Part shown: positions 36,183-46,321 of the stretch, one piece after another | How positions within the stretch are numbered: position 1 is the first letter of the stretch | How the letters are laid out: every line of letters starts with the position of its first letter | Origin: Podarcis raffonei | Lineage: Eukaryota > Chordata > Lepidosauria > Squamata > Lacertidae | Direction: 5' to 3' | DNA length: 64,000 nucleotides | NCBI RefSeq assembly: GCF_027172205.1 | Contig: NC_070614.1 | Coordinates: 33,222,001 to 33,286,000, forward strand | Notes under the pieces: model-generated | What the model was told of the DNA's origin: nothing | Databases searched by the model: none | What the model saw: the letters and a program-made list of their open reading frames with translations, nothing else | Position numbers and translations under genes: made by a program

Positions 36183-37380
36183 TTATTTATACCCTGCCCT
36201 CCCCGGGCTGGGCTCAGGGTGGCTAACATCAAATATAAAATAAGACTTAGAGTAAAAAGAAAAACAACCATGAAACAACTATGACAATAACAAATATATT
36301 GTACTCATCTACATGCTTTCAAGTATCAGCTTAAAACCATAAGGTATTATAGTTTGAAGAAATGTAACTTGGTGAAATTAAGAAAGTAAGACACTGTATC
36401 TAAAATAGCAAGAACTAAATTTTTGCAATATTTTGGAATAGTAAAAGTGCTTTGGAAACTGCTCCCTGCAGCTATTGGAGTAATTTCCTTGGCACAGAAA
36501 CAATATCATCAAGATGAACTAAAAAGTAGCACTTTAATAATGCACTTTTAAATTTAAAAGTATGAATAACAAATGGGGTCATGTTTGCACATCCATTAGT
36601 AAGTCGCTTTTGATTGCATGTTTCCCCTCCAGAGCATTTTAAGTTGTAGAAACAAAGTCAGGTTTGCCCTTTTGTAAAATGGGAATAGGCTGGAAACAAT
36701 TGGAGGAATGAAACATGGCGGCATTTCTAAATTATAATATGAAATCAAATATTGAAAGAATCAGAAGATTGGAAGTGCAGGGAAGAGGGTATATATAGTG
36801 GCAAAGGATGAGAGGAAACAAAATGTGGAAAGAACAGGAGTAACATAATATAACAAGAGCACAACCTACTATGTTGTTATTCTGCAGAAGTCCTACAGAA
36901 ATGTACACTATCTATTTATTTCTGTGGAGTGACTGGTGGAAAGGCTATTCGTGATTACTTAACAGGAACATAATGCAGAAAGCAAAAATAAACAGTAGTC
37001 CAAATACTGTGGGGATACCACTTTTTCACACAAAGTAAAAATAGTTACTTAATCACAAAGCTGCATAATGGTGAATGTCACATGAACTTATTACAGACGA
37101 AGAAAGAAATGTTTCCTTACATAGGTTCATCAATCAATACATGTATAGGCTGTTCCTTGAAAGACAGGCTATTATAGTGAAAGTAGACTTGAGAAACAAT
37201 CTCACCGATGACAAGGTCTCCTGGCTGGTGAAGTTTATGAGGTATAGGGAGGGGATCGTCAAGTGTACTGCAGTTAATAGAATGTGTATTGCCTACAGTA
37301 TGACACACCAGTATGAGCAGCAACACCACCACCTGTATAATCCCATTGACAAAGGATGCCCTCCAAATACAGATTTTCAT
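30619..37380 (-). CDS. V2R-4: complete vomeronasal type-2 receptor, 890 aa
   Basis: The exons are 37121-37380, 35833-36124, 33867-34721, 33387-33614, 32376-32502 and 30619-31529. All splice signals fit (for example donor CAG|GTCAGC after exon 2 and acceptor CCCGCAG before exon 6), and the sum is 2673 bp. The start MKICIW precedes a signal segment [10 protein letters not shown]. Exon 5 is open but too short to stand out as an ORF. It reads CALCPEG where its relatives have Ala-Pro-Cys, a Pro-to-Leu change in the linker. Exon 6 carries the membrane domain with [13 protein letters not shown] and [12 protein letters not shown], and a tail a few residues longer than the others (RKGDRI). The gene is the nearest relative of pseudogene V2R-6. 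An (AAT)n tract abuts the exon 2 acceptor at 36127. Confidence 0.9.
31880..32110 (-). mobile_element. Ngaro/DIRS-type terminal remnant in V2R-4 intron 5
   Basis: GGCCACAACTTTTATTGAT (31966-31984) followed by a G-rich region resembles the left end of the elements at 15765, 18053 and 38393. Both borders are unclear, and there is no coding part. Confidence 0.45.
33255..33297. repeat. (TATAA)n microsatellite in V2R-4 intron 4
   Basis: This is a run of ATATA units (AATATAATATAATATAATAT). Nothing else was recognised nearby. Confidence 0.85.
35318..35600 (-). mobile_element. tRNA-derived SINE, block C copy
   Basis: The (AAAGGT)n start, ACCCCTGGATGGTTAAGTCC, then CAAAGGCGACTATGGGGTGC, then GTACCTATTTATCTACTTGC and TTGGCAGGAGCTGGGACAG are the typical body of a common lizard tRNA-SINE in reverse. 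The tRNA-like head is missing. A copy stands at 56297-56580 in block D, so it inserted before that duplication. Confidence 0.75.
36127..36240. repeat. (AAT)n tract and SINE/LINE tail beside V2R-4 exon 2
   Basis: About 18 AAT units start three bases upstream of the exon 2 acceptor, followed by TTTATTTATACCCTGCCCTC and GGGCTCAGGGTGGCTAAC, a retroposon tail in reverse. On the minus strand the acceptor is therefore preceded by TTATTATTA repeats. The same arrangement is at 57085-57180. Confidence 0.85.
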
Positions 37381-38827
37381 GCTTCCACCTACAGCATTAT
37401 ATATGGCTTTTATCTGTTTTGCTACATAGTCACTTGAATGGCGGATGATTTTGTTGCTGTTAGGGAATCTCTGCATTAGTATCTTGGTCATTGACGTAAT
37501 AGCTCCTTTTTTTGTCAGTTTCCCTGATCAGAACATTCACTGATTTATACTCTAAGCATGAGTGAGAAGTATAAGCTTTTAGTACTCTTTTTCTATTTTC
37601 AATATCTTTGTTTTTATCTATTCAGCTGCAGGTATCAATAGCTTTGTGGTACTATGCAAGAGTTACCTTCAGAATTCTCAAATTCTGTAAATCAGAATTG
37701 TTGTAAAAAATAGTTGATGATGGAGATACCAGATGAAGAGTGAACAAAACATTTGTCTAATAAGAGCATCAGGAGAAGGAATGAAGAATAGAGATACCCA
37801 CAGTATACATATTTTTGTTTAAAAAATAATGGTGGAGTCAGCTGGTGGAAACACGCTGAAACAACAATACGATAGAGCTCTGTCAATGCCTCGATCCAGT
37901 TCTGAACAACACAAGGCTCTAATATCTCTTTTCAGATGTTCATTGTTGATCTCTGGATATCTTTTGCATAAGACAATGCAAACCAATAATTTTGATAATG
38001 ATAGGGAAGGAAATTGTTTTCCCAGTGTCCTGCTGGCTTCTGAAGTTACATCATGCATTAACAAAATGCTACAACTCCCTCCCTCAATAGTCTACATCCC
38101 CCCTCCGCCCTGTTTGCATGGTGGTCAATAGTTGGTGGGACTCAGTTGACAGGACCAGGCTCCCTGTGTCCAGAACTTGACTTTAGTTCACCCACAGTTC
38201 ATTCACATTTCACATAACTTGAAGGATGGTTACATCTCTTTTAAGACACTGCGCCTAATTACTGAATGTCCCTTTTATTGTTATTGCTATTATTTATTGT
38301 TATTATTAAAATATTTATGCAGTATTATTTATATGCTTTACAAAATATTAGTATGGGGAACCTAAGTCTCAGGTCAAATGTAGCTCTCAGTTGTGGTTCG
38401 AGGACCCGATCCCCGCGTAGTGGAATGAAAACACAAGGACACGTGATATAAGGTTAATGGGCAAGAAAAGGCCACAACTTTATTGATTACAGCAAGTGAA
38501 AAGGTATTGGCTTAGGCATTGGATTACGTCAGCTGACTCCACCCCCTCAGAGAGGGGTGAGTCTAAAACAGGGGGGTTTATTCACCAGTAGGTGGAGCCT
38601 GTTGATGCTAATCCAACTATAAGCTCTCCCCTGATGTCACCGAGGGTCGTGCCATGGCCTCCCGCCACGCAGGCATCGGACAGAATACACGACCGCCGGA
38701 TTCCTTTAATGGAATACCCCAAATTGAAGGCGCAGGCGATGGCCACACCTAGCCCTTCGACACACCACAACACATTATTCCAATGCCTAACTGCCACCCG
38801 AGCCCAAAAGGCTCGCCGCCAATACCC

Positions 38828-39343
38828 TCACAGCTGTAACCAATCCCTGATGCTGCTGCTGCTGCTATTTAAGCAAATGTCATTCCCTTGGTCTGAAAGA
38901 TGAACCCCATCATTCCGGTACAAGGCCTGATCGCCAATCCGGATATGGTCGTGAGAAATGACTCGGCCATTCATAAAGCGCACCCAATGGGCTATTGCAC
39001 AATTTAAGAGTTTCCTGGATTTTTCAATGGCCATATAGTTCTGCGCACCGCGCCAAACAACTCTCTTCAGGAAGGAGGACCAGAACACCGTTGTTCCGGG
39101 ACACAAGGCAGCAATCTCATCCAAATCTCTTTTTATGTTCCACGACAAGTCCACACTTCTTCTGTTAACAAGGTCATTTTCCCCTAATTGAAGGATAAGG
39201 ATGTCGGGAGGGCCAAACATGGCGACTTTCTCCCTCAGCAATGGCACAAGCTCTTCCCAACGCATGCCTCGTCTTGAAAACCAGGAAACTCGCACTCCAG
39301 GTGGCAACCCAAGATTAGGGGTGAGGCCGCAGCTAGCCGACAC
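38828..39343 (-). CDS. SGNH hydrolase-like part of the Ngaro-like fossil
   Basis: An open segment of 171 codons has the block III-type motif LQLGEND and the block V-type motif DGVHLS, the catalytic signature regions of SGNH/GDSL esterases. Vertebrate Ngaro elements are known to carry such a domain. Its role in the element is unknown. Confidence 0.75.
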   Translation of the reverse strand: MSASCGLTPNLGLPPGVRVSWFSRRGMRWEELVPLLREKVAMFGPPDILILQLGENDLVNRRSVDLSWNIKRDLDEIAALCPGTTVFWSSFLKRVVWRGAQNYMAIEKSRKLLNCAIAHWVRFMNGRVISHDHIRIGDQALYRNDGVHLSDQGNDICLNSSSSSIRDWLQL

Positions 39344-39454
39344 GGGCCCAATGGACTATACTGTGGCCGCAAATCCAAACACTTTTTCTGAGAACGGCTG
39401 AGAATAAAGGAAAGAGAAAGACGGGTAAGTAGAGGTAATGCAGCAGAGCGCATA

Positions 39455-40054
39455 CTAGCGAATGTAACCTTTATAAGCATCGGATTTCCACCGGCCCATT
39501 TCTTTAATCCTATCCGCCGACAGACCCAAGCACGCCGCTGTTGTGGTGGCGCCAATCCTGAATGAGTGTGCAGCATAATCCTGGGAAGATAAACCACAGG
39601 CATCAATAGCTTTGCGGAGTACCCTTGTGAATAGGTGTCTCAACAAAGGTGACCCATCCTCGTGAACCAGGAGTGGGCCAGGACTGGGCAGTGTGAGGTA
39701 AAGGTACCATCTAGTGTCCTTGACCGGGCATGGACCCTGCTGCGCTGAAGCTGTAAGTTTTATGTGGAAACCCCTACCTGCCTGATCCATTTTGGATTGA
39801 CGTATCCGCACTGTCGTGCTAGCTTTGGACAACTGCACGTCCTCCGTGAGGAGGCCGCGCGTTGACCCAGTTGCGTTAACCTCGGCTACTACTTCACCGA
39901 CCCTCAAGGTACCAAAAAGGCGATCGCATATGCAGCAGAAAAAAGCCGGCCTCAAACTTGGTCCAGCAGATTGACCTAAGCTTTGTGTATATCTGAGAGA
40001 GCAGCCCGTAAGAAATTGGCTTAGCATATGCTGCGGAAAAGAGGCAGGCCTCAA
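39455..40054 (-). CDS. Tyrosine recombinase catalytic part of the Ngaro-like fossil
   Basis: The segment includes HSFR (the HxxR of tyrosine recombinases) and a tyrosine in AYKGYIR, after LFTRVLRKAIDACGL. In this order of elements the recombinase replaces a DDE integrase. Upstream are three imperfect repeats of about 100 bp (about 39926-40383). Confidence 0.75.
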   Translation of the reverse strand: MRPASFPQHMLSQFLTGCSLRYTQSLGQSAGPSLRPAFFCCICDRLFGTLRVGEVVAEVNATGSTRGLLTEDVQLSKASTTVRIRQSKMDQAGRGFHIKLTASAQQGPCPVKDTRWYLYLTLPSPGPLLVHEDGSPLLRHLFTRVLRKAIDACGLSSQDYAAHSFRIGATTTAACLGLSADRIKEMGRWKSDAYKGYIR

Positions 40055-41174
40055 ACTTGGTCCAACAGATCGACTTAAGCTTTATGCGTATTTGAGAGAG
40101 CAGCCTGTAAGAAATTGGCTTATGGCCCTCGGCTCTAGGGGGTTGCAGCTTACCCCAACCTTCACTAGCTCTGCGGATCAGGAAGTCACTGCACGGGTTG
40201 GAGGAAAACATGGCTTTACAAAGGAAGCTGATGGCGGCTACGTGTATCTTTAAAGTTTTGGGGGCCCGGCCTAAAGGAAGCTATAACGTATGCCGCAAAG
40301 AACACCCAGGCCTCGAACTTGGACCAGCAAATTGACCTAAGTTTCATACAGATTTGGGACAGCAGCTCGTAAGAAATAGGCTTGTGGCCTTTGTTACTTG
40401 GAGGCTGCAGTCAACTCCAACCTTCAATTGCCCTGCGGACCATGAAGTCACAGCACGAATCAGTGGAAAAACATGGGTCTACTAAAGAATGTGATAGCGG
40501 CTATGTGTATCCTCAAAGTTTTCGAGGCTCAACCTAGGCCATGAAGGTGTGTTAAGTATTGCAGAACGTTTTCTGTGGAGGGTGTAACATTAGTGGAAAG
40601 GGAGGATACTTTGGACCTGAACCCCATGAAATCACACCAGACCTTCTTATATGATCTAAGCGTAGAGGGTGCGACAGATGCTAATACTCCCTTAACCACT
40701 TCATGTCTCCAAGGTTCCACAGGTGCTCCGGAACGGGTTCTGGCAGTGGCTGAGCCCTGGGAGCTAATGCTCGGAAGGGAGGCACCGGAGGACGAATGAT
40801 TGGAGTAGGCGCGACACCCTCTCGGAACGCGATGACTGCTTAGCCAGTATGTTGACCACCGCCTGGTTATCAGTTCTGAAGCACACCCAGCGATTCTGGA
40901 ACTCCTCTGTCCAAATGTGAACAGCCACAACTAAGGGGAAAAAACTCCAGAAAAGTGAGATCCCGCGTGATAGCCTCGCCTTGCTACTCTGCTGGCCATT
41001 GTTGAGCACACCAGCGTCCCCTAAAGGATAAACTGAAGCCCAAGGACCCAGCGGCATCAGTGAACCTGGAAATCTGAGGACAGGTTGAGGATTTCCTGCC
41101 ATAAGGAGACTCCATTGTAGCGTTCCAGAAACGTGATCCAGATCTCAAGGTCTGTCTTAACCGATTTGGGAGTC

Positions 41175-42400
41175 TTACCCTGTGGTGTGGTTTGTTTGTT
41201 TGTTTGTTTGTTTGTTATTTTATTTTATTTTTTAAGGTTAGGTATGCACACAAGCCCCAAGACTCATTTTGTATCATGACTTTTAAACTTATGATTTGTT
41301 TCTGAGTCACTTGGTGCTCTCTGTGCTGAATCTGAAGGGGGATGGCACACAGACTAACTGAATGTGGATGTTCATTATGCACTGTATCATAGTATAGTAC
41401 AGTGATTATAAAAATATCTGCTTGAGTATACATTTTCATCATGTGTAAAACTCATAAGGAATAAACAAATAGTTCTATATTGTGATCAAGTAACTCCTAG
41501 AACAAAATTGTAAGTTTTAGCTTCAGAAAACCAGTTGCTTCTAGCCAACATCCTGTTGCCAATGTAGCTAAAATTTTAGCACTTTTGATTGTTAGTTGAT
41601 AACAAGATTGTTAGCATGACAAGAGATTGGTGGGATGCTCTCCTACAGATTTCCAAAACTGTTGTACTACAGACACAGCCAGGAAATTCCAGACACAGCC
41701 AGGACATTCCAGAACAATTCTATCTGATACTGTAAATGTCAGGTTTCAGTTTCACTCTAGCTAGAAAGAACTGCTACATATGCAACATGTTCTAGAAGAT
41801 TGCCAAAGGTAAGTTCTTGGCCAAAGCGTTATCCACTTCAGTGAAGTGTTATTTCTCACAAAACTAGCAATTTGTTTACTAACTATACATGTTCCCTAAT
41901 ATGGTTAAAGCATTGAAATGATGCGATTCTGACTGTTGGGCTTAAAGGCTTACTAGATTCTAGGACTAAGGACTAAATCATTATTGTACTTCTTTGCAAT
42001 TTTGCCCACAGCTGCCCTGCTCATTGGGAGAACAGGAAATGGATCTGGAACACTTCAAAGCAGTACCATTGCTCCCATGTGTCTTCCTGTTTGGGCTGTC
42101 ATTTTGTTAAAGCTGTGGTCTTGCTCTTGTAGTTGATCTGGGAGAAAAAGGCAGGTTCCCCAGGAAAAAATAATTCCTGTATGAGGTGTTATGGAATGAT
42201 ACATTTGGTTGCCTAATAATCTCAAAAGGGGGGTGGGTCTGGGAAGGGGTGCCTCTGTCCTGGAGACCAAGCAGGGGCTAAGTGGAGGCCCTGTTGGGTT
42301 CATCCCAATTAGCTGTATGCCATAGTGTGACTCCAGAGGCGGAGCTAGTTGCTCTGGCACCCGGAGTGGCACACATGGTGTGCACCCAGGGGTGGGGCTA
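41175..42400. other. Unclassified AT-rich interior of the 38393-42820 insert
   Basis: It starts with (TTTG)n and a TTTTATTTTATTTTTTAAGG run and then shows no coding part or repeat family I can name. A short near-direct repeat (CAGACACAGCCAGGA) occurs at about 41670-41710. It may be another retroposon lying within the Ngaro-like element. I see no gene in it. Confidence 0.4.
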
Positions 42401-43589
42401 GCTACCCGTGGGGCGAGGCGAGCGTCCTTTCCCTTACTGACTTCTGATTAGGAGAGTCCTTCGCTGTTAAGGAGCCAACTGCTGGGATTCTGCTGGGATT
42501 CTGAAACCCTCTGAGAAACCCTTCCAAAGATAGGATGCTGCACTTCCGTCTGGATGGATAGACAAGAGGTTGAGGAGAGGAGAAAGCTGAATTGGAGAAA
42601 ATGCTAGACGACGGGGCGACGAAAAGTGAGGCCGGAAGGCTGGTGCCGCAGCAATTTAGGCTGCTAAACATGCCCCCTCGCAGGCACCTGGTTGGGTGCC
42701 TGCCCGTGGGTGTGGGCGCCAGCCAGGTGAGTGGGAGGCAGGGGGCTAACGCCCCCTGCTTGAGGCGGAGTCTGGCTCCCGACCACAACCACTCCCCTCT
42801 CTTGCAGGAGGAGAGTCTTTCCAGATGCTCTCCTCAGACTTTAATGAATTTATCCAACCCTATGTACTAGTTCTTTATTTGTCCTTCTGTTACAATTGCA
42901 CGTTTGAAATTGTTTGGACCTTCTCTGACTTTGTGTTTACAGTCCTTATCCAAACTCTGTGGAGAAGTGATGTGAGTTGTGTTCTGTTTTAGACATGTCT
43001 GCATTTACTACAGGGGTGTGGGGCCTTCTTCAGCCAGATGGCCACACTCCCATCTGGGCAATCTTTTGGGAGCCAGAGGCAAAAGAGAGCACAGCAATTA
43101 ATGTAAATATTATTTTTGTACAATAGGCTGGTTTTTATGTACATTCACACACCCCTCTTTACCCACCATCAAGGTAAACAAGAGGCATTATCAGGCTTCA
43201 GAGACACATTCAAGCCAGGCAAAAACAAAAAAGAAGGACGTGTGAGGAGTGTGGCCTTAGAAGCAAGACCTTTTACAGCCACCTCAGCATATCCTGAAGT
43301 TGGCAATTGCTGTCCTAGATCCTCTGACCTAGAATTGGGGACAGGTTGAGGGCATGGAATTGATTTTACAGCTCCAATGACACAGCATGGGGAATTAGAT
43401 AAAAGTAATGGCTGATATTAAGATAGAATACATGTGCCGGTTTCTTCTGAAACTGATAGGCTGCCCAGAGAGACTTGTTTCACTATGATAGAAACATCTT
43501 CACTTCATTAATAGTTGTAGGGGAAGGAGAAGAGGTACAATGTTCCTCTCCCATTTGGGAAAGATCTCCTCCATGCTACCCCATGCTGG

Positions 43590-43860
43590 CTCAATGTTGT
43601 GGGCCCAGGCACAATGGAGCCAATGGCCGAGGGAGTGCACATACAACACAAGATGAAATATGGCCACAACTTTATTGATTACAGATGTCAGAAGGTTTGA
43701 TGTAGGCATTGGAGGTATATCCTGAAATCAATGAGCCAAATTGCTGGTTGATGGTTAGATGATGGGGTTCAGCAAGATTAATGGTTACCCTTTGAACTGC
43801 ACTGCATCTGGGTTACCTACCAAGATCACCATGAGGGGATACTAAGGCCTATCAGCCATG
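43590..43860 (-). mobile_element. Old Ngaro/DIRS-type terminal remnant, block C copy
   Basis: GGCCACAACTTTATTGATTACAG stands at 43662-43684 followed by GTAGGCATTGGAGG, as in the other left ends. The block D copy is at about 60127-60410 (motif at 60200-60216). Presence in both blocks means it was in place before the duplication. Confidence 0.55.
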
Positions 43861-44119
43861 AGTATCTGCACATATAGCACTCTTAGACATTTCTTCTAAA
43901 AAATCAAGTAGCAATCATCTGGGGAGGAGGGGGCTTGTCTAGCAGAATGTAGGTGGGCAGACACACTGGGTGAGATGTGTGTGTCTCAGCTCTACTTGCA
44001 AAAATTCTCTGAGACATGTTTACTTGAACATACAAAATTGTATGTTCAAGTAAACATATGCAAAATTTCTCAATATATCTCTGCCATATCAACATGGGAG
44101 CAGAATGAAGTGGGCATAA

Positions 44120-44200
44120 TAAATTCAGTCTCAAAGTTCTTCAACTAGGCCCAACTAGGCCCTTTATGTAGCATAAAGAGGGAATGGTGCAACCCAGAAA
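44120..44200 (-). pseudogene. Relic of the 3' end of a V2R 7TM exon beyond V2R-5
   Basis: The segment with GTTCTTCAACTAGGC, ATGTAGCATAAAGAGG and GGTGCAACCCAG resembles, in order, the last 60-70 coding bases of exon 6 (GTTGTTCAGCTCAGG, ATGTAGCATTTAGG, ATGCAGCCCAG). The homologous relic in the duplicated block is at 60636-60700. It cannot be translated as a receptor end. Confidence 0.5.
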
Positions 44201-44317
44201 AACAGAATATGAGGATATAATAAAGATAACCTTTACCAAAAAATATAGGTGATAGAGATAGATAGCTGATAGATAAATAGACAGACAGACAAATAGATGA
44301 TAGAAGATGATAGATAA

Positions 44318-46231
44318 CACTGGGCAACAATTTTTTACTTTTTGAATGTTGTCTAGATTTCTACAATTGATTTAGGGTATTATTGCACTGCTGAATCAGG
44401 AAATGGCATCCTTTTCTCTCCATCAGGTCAGGTTTACTGTAAACTGAATGGTGGGCATTGATAAAGGTAAGTACACGTAAATTGCATGTTGCTTCATCAT
44501 TTTTCAAACTTCAGGGCTTGAACTTCCGTTTCTTGGAACTCCTGGAATGCTCAGCGGCAGGGAGGCCTCTCTTCAGAGTCCAACAGTAGTCAGCCATCAT
44601 GACTGTGTCCCAGCGACCCTGATACCTGGTCTCCATCTCTTTCATGTCCTGATGGAATCTCTCCCCCTGCTCGTCACTCATTGAACCCTGGTTCTCAGGA
44701 AACCGGTCCATATGTGAAAATAGGTAGTGCATCTTGACGCTCATGTTGCAGCCCAGGTTTCTGAAAGCAGACAGCATGTTGTTGACAAGTTCTGCGTAGT
44801 TTCTGGCCTTATTGTTGCCAAGAAAGTTCTTCACTACCAGAACAAATGCCTTCCACGCTTCCAGTTCCACTTCGTTCATTGAGTTTCCGAACTCTGGATC
44901 TCTGATGAGCTGGCGGATCTGAGGACCGTCAAAGATGCCAGCTTTCAACTTCTCCATGGTCAATCCTGGAAAAGCCTGGCTCAAGTAAGTGAAGCAGTCG
45001 CCATCCTTGTCCAGAGCCTTGGTGAACTGTTTGATTAAACCAAGCTTGATGTGCAGCGGTGGGAAGAGTATTCTTTCTCTGTCCACCAGAGGGTCGTTGA
45101 TGACGTTCCTTTCTTTGCAAGGCACCAATTACTCCCGCATAGGCCAGTCCTTCTTCGTGTAATGCTGAGCACAGTCCCTACTATCCCACATGCACAGAAA
45201 ACATGGGTACTTGGTGAAGCCAGACTGTTGTCCCAACAAAAAGTCCACCATCTTCAGGTCAACACAAATAAACCACTTATGCTGATCATAACCAATTTTC
45301 TCCAGCACATACATCACCGCTTCATAGTTCTCCTTCAGTGTACTCGAGTGAGCCAGGGGTATAGAGGCAAACTGGTTGCCGTTGTGTAGCAGAACACATT
45401 TCAGTGATCACTTGCTGCTGTCAATGAACAGTCTCCAATCTTTGGGTTCGTATTGTGGCACTCCGAGCTTGAGCAGAAGCTGCGCAATATCTGCACAGTA
45501 CACCAAGTCCTTCTCTTCCGAGAAAAAATGGAGGTACTCTTGATGCCTGTTGCGGAAGAAGCTGATGCGAGCACTGTCAGAGAGGAGGTTTTTTTCCTTC
45601 AATCTGGATGCCAACAGTTTGGCAGAGTCCTTTGACAAGCTGAGGTCGTGAACTAGATCATTCAACTCCTTTTGGGAAAATGGATGTGGAGCATCATCTT
45701 CAAGAACCACTTCTTCTTCTTCATGTCCTTCAACACTGGAGGCATCTTCGTCACTAATGTCAGGAAGTTCTCCGAAGATAGGCACTGGAATTTCATCACA
45801 ATGAGCTACAGGACGACGTGCTGATTGAAGATCAGGATACTTCATGGGGCGGCTGCCCCATTAACTTAGTTTTGATCTCCCAACTTTATGCTTTGCCGCA
45901 CCAATTTATGGAAGATTTCGAGGTTTTATGACTTCAAACTGCCCTTTCGACATAATCACCCAGAACTATCGGACCTGAATACTTCTTGTCATTAAAATAA
46001 TCATTTCCAATCAAAATAATTATTCGACATGGCATTTTACCCCCATCAACTTCTTCTAAAATGCTCCACACAAGCGTACATGTGAACAAAAATGTAACAA
46101 AACGACATGTGGCCATAGCTCAAAAACCTGACCTGATTGAGCAAAACCAATGTGATTTTTGGATTCAGCGCATCAGATTCGTCCTAAATCAACTGAAAAA
46201 ACGCAGACAACAAATTTGTTGTTGACCAGTG
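44318..46231 (-). mobile_element. DNA transposon with CACTGG termini and TAA target duplication
   Basis: The left terminus CACTGGGCAACAA (44318-44330) and the right terminus, reverse complemented, CACTGGTCAACAA match at 12 of 13 bases. TAA stands immediately outside each end (44315-44317, 46232-46234). It sits inside a GATA microsatellite, and the homologous microsatellite at 60755-60846 has no insert. The 1914-bp interior has a transposase-like reading frame on the minus strand. CACTG-type ends with 3-bp duplications recall EnSpm/CACTA elements, but the protein was not matched to that or any other named superfamily. Confidence 0.82.
44511..45845 (-). pseudogene. Transposase-like protein of the CACTGG element, one frame with two stops
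   Basis: From ATG at 45845 to the stop at 44511 a single frame of 445 codons is interrupted only by TGA (45408-45410) and TAA (45129-45131). In order it has an acidic N-terminal segment (ISDEDASSVEGHEEEE), LFIDSSK, then ICVDLKMVDFLLGQQSGFTKYPCFLC, where the final CFLC could bind metal. It continues with FPPLHIKLGLIKQF, FPGLTMEKLKAGIFDGP, SDEQGERFHQDM and RYQGRWDTVMMADYCW, and ends in a basic KKRKFKP tail. I recall this kind of protein as uncharacterised in arthropods and other animals. The acidic residues could be a DDE/D set, but this is inference. Confidence 0.65.
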
Positions 46232-46290
46232 TAATAGATAGATGATAGATAGATAGATAGATAGATAGAGATATAGATGATAGATAGATT
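46232..46290. repeat. GATA microsatellite beyond V2R-5
   Basis: ATAGATAGATAG units with interruptions continue left of the transposon at about 44255-44315. The array was split by the insertion. The unsplit counterpart is at 60755-60846. Confidence 0.9.
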
Positions 46291-46321
46291 TGGAGCAGAA
46301 TGAATAAATAGGTATCTGCTT

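Larger units (their letters stand above)
38393..42820 (-). mobile_element. Ngaro-like (DIRS-order) retrotransposon fossil
   Basis: A 4.4-kb insert whose empty site is at about 59358 in block D (CAGTT|CCAGATGC). Minus-strand parts, in element order: RNase H-like segment (41102-40764, FRTDNQAVVNIL), N-terminal segment of a tyrosine recombinase (40930-40529, with TLRSYKKVWCDF), its catalytic segment (40054-39455, with HSFRIGATTTA and GRWKSDAYKGYIR), and an SGNH hydrolase (39343-38828, with LQLGENDL and DGVHLSDQGN). This set fits Ngaro elements. No target duplication is seen, as expected for recombinase-type integration. The element is broken, with several interruptions. It is younger than the block C/D duplication. 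Confidence 0.82.

Noticed and set aside
39926-40383. Three repeats of about 100 bp considered as a CRISPR-like array
   Set aside because: The repeats are long, imperfect, partly adjacent and lie inside a retrotransposon. There are no regular short spacers.
45934-46116. 60-codon minus-strand ORF upstream of the transposase-like frame
   Set aside because: It may be a leader part of the transposon, but there is no domain and it is not in frame continuity that I can support, so it is not listed as a gene.
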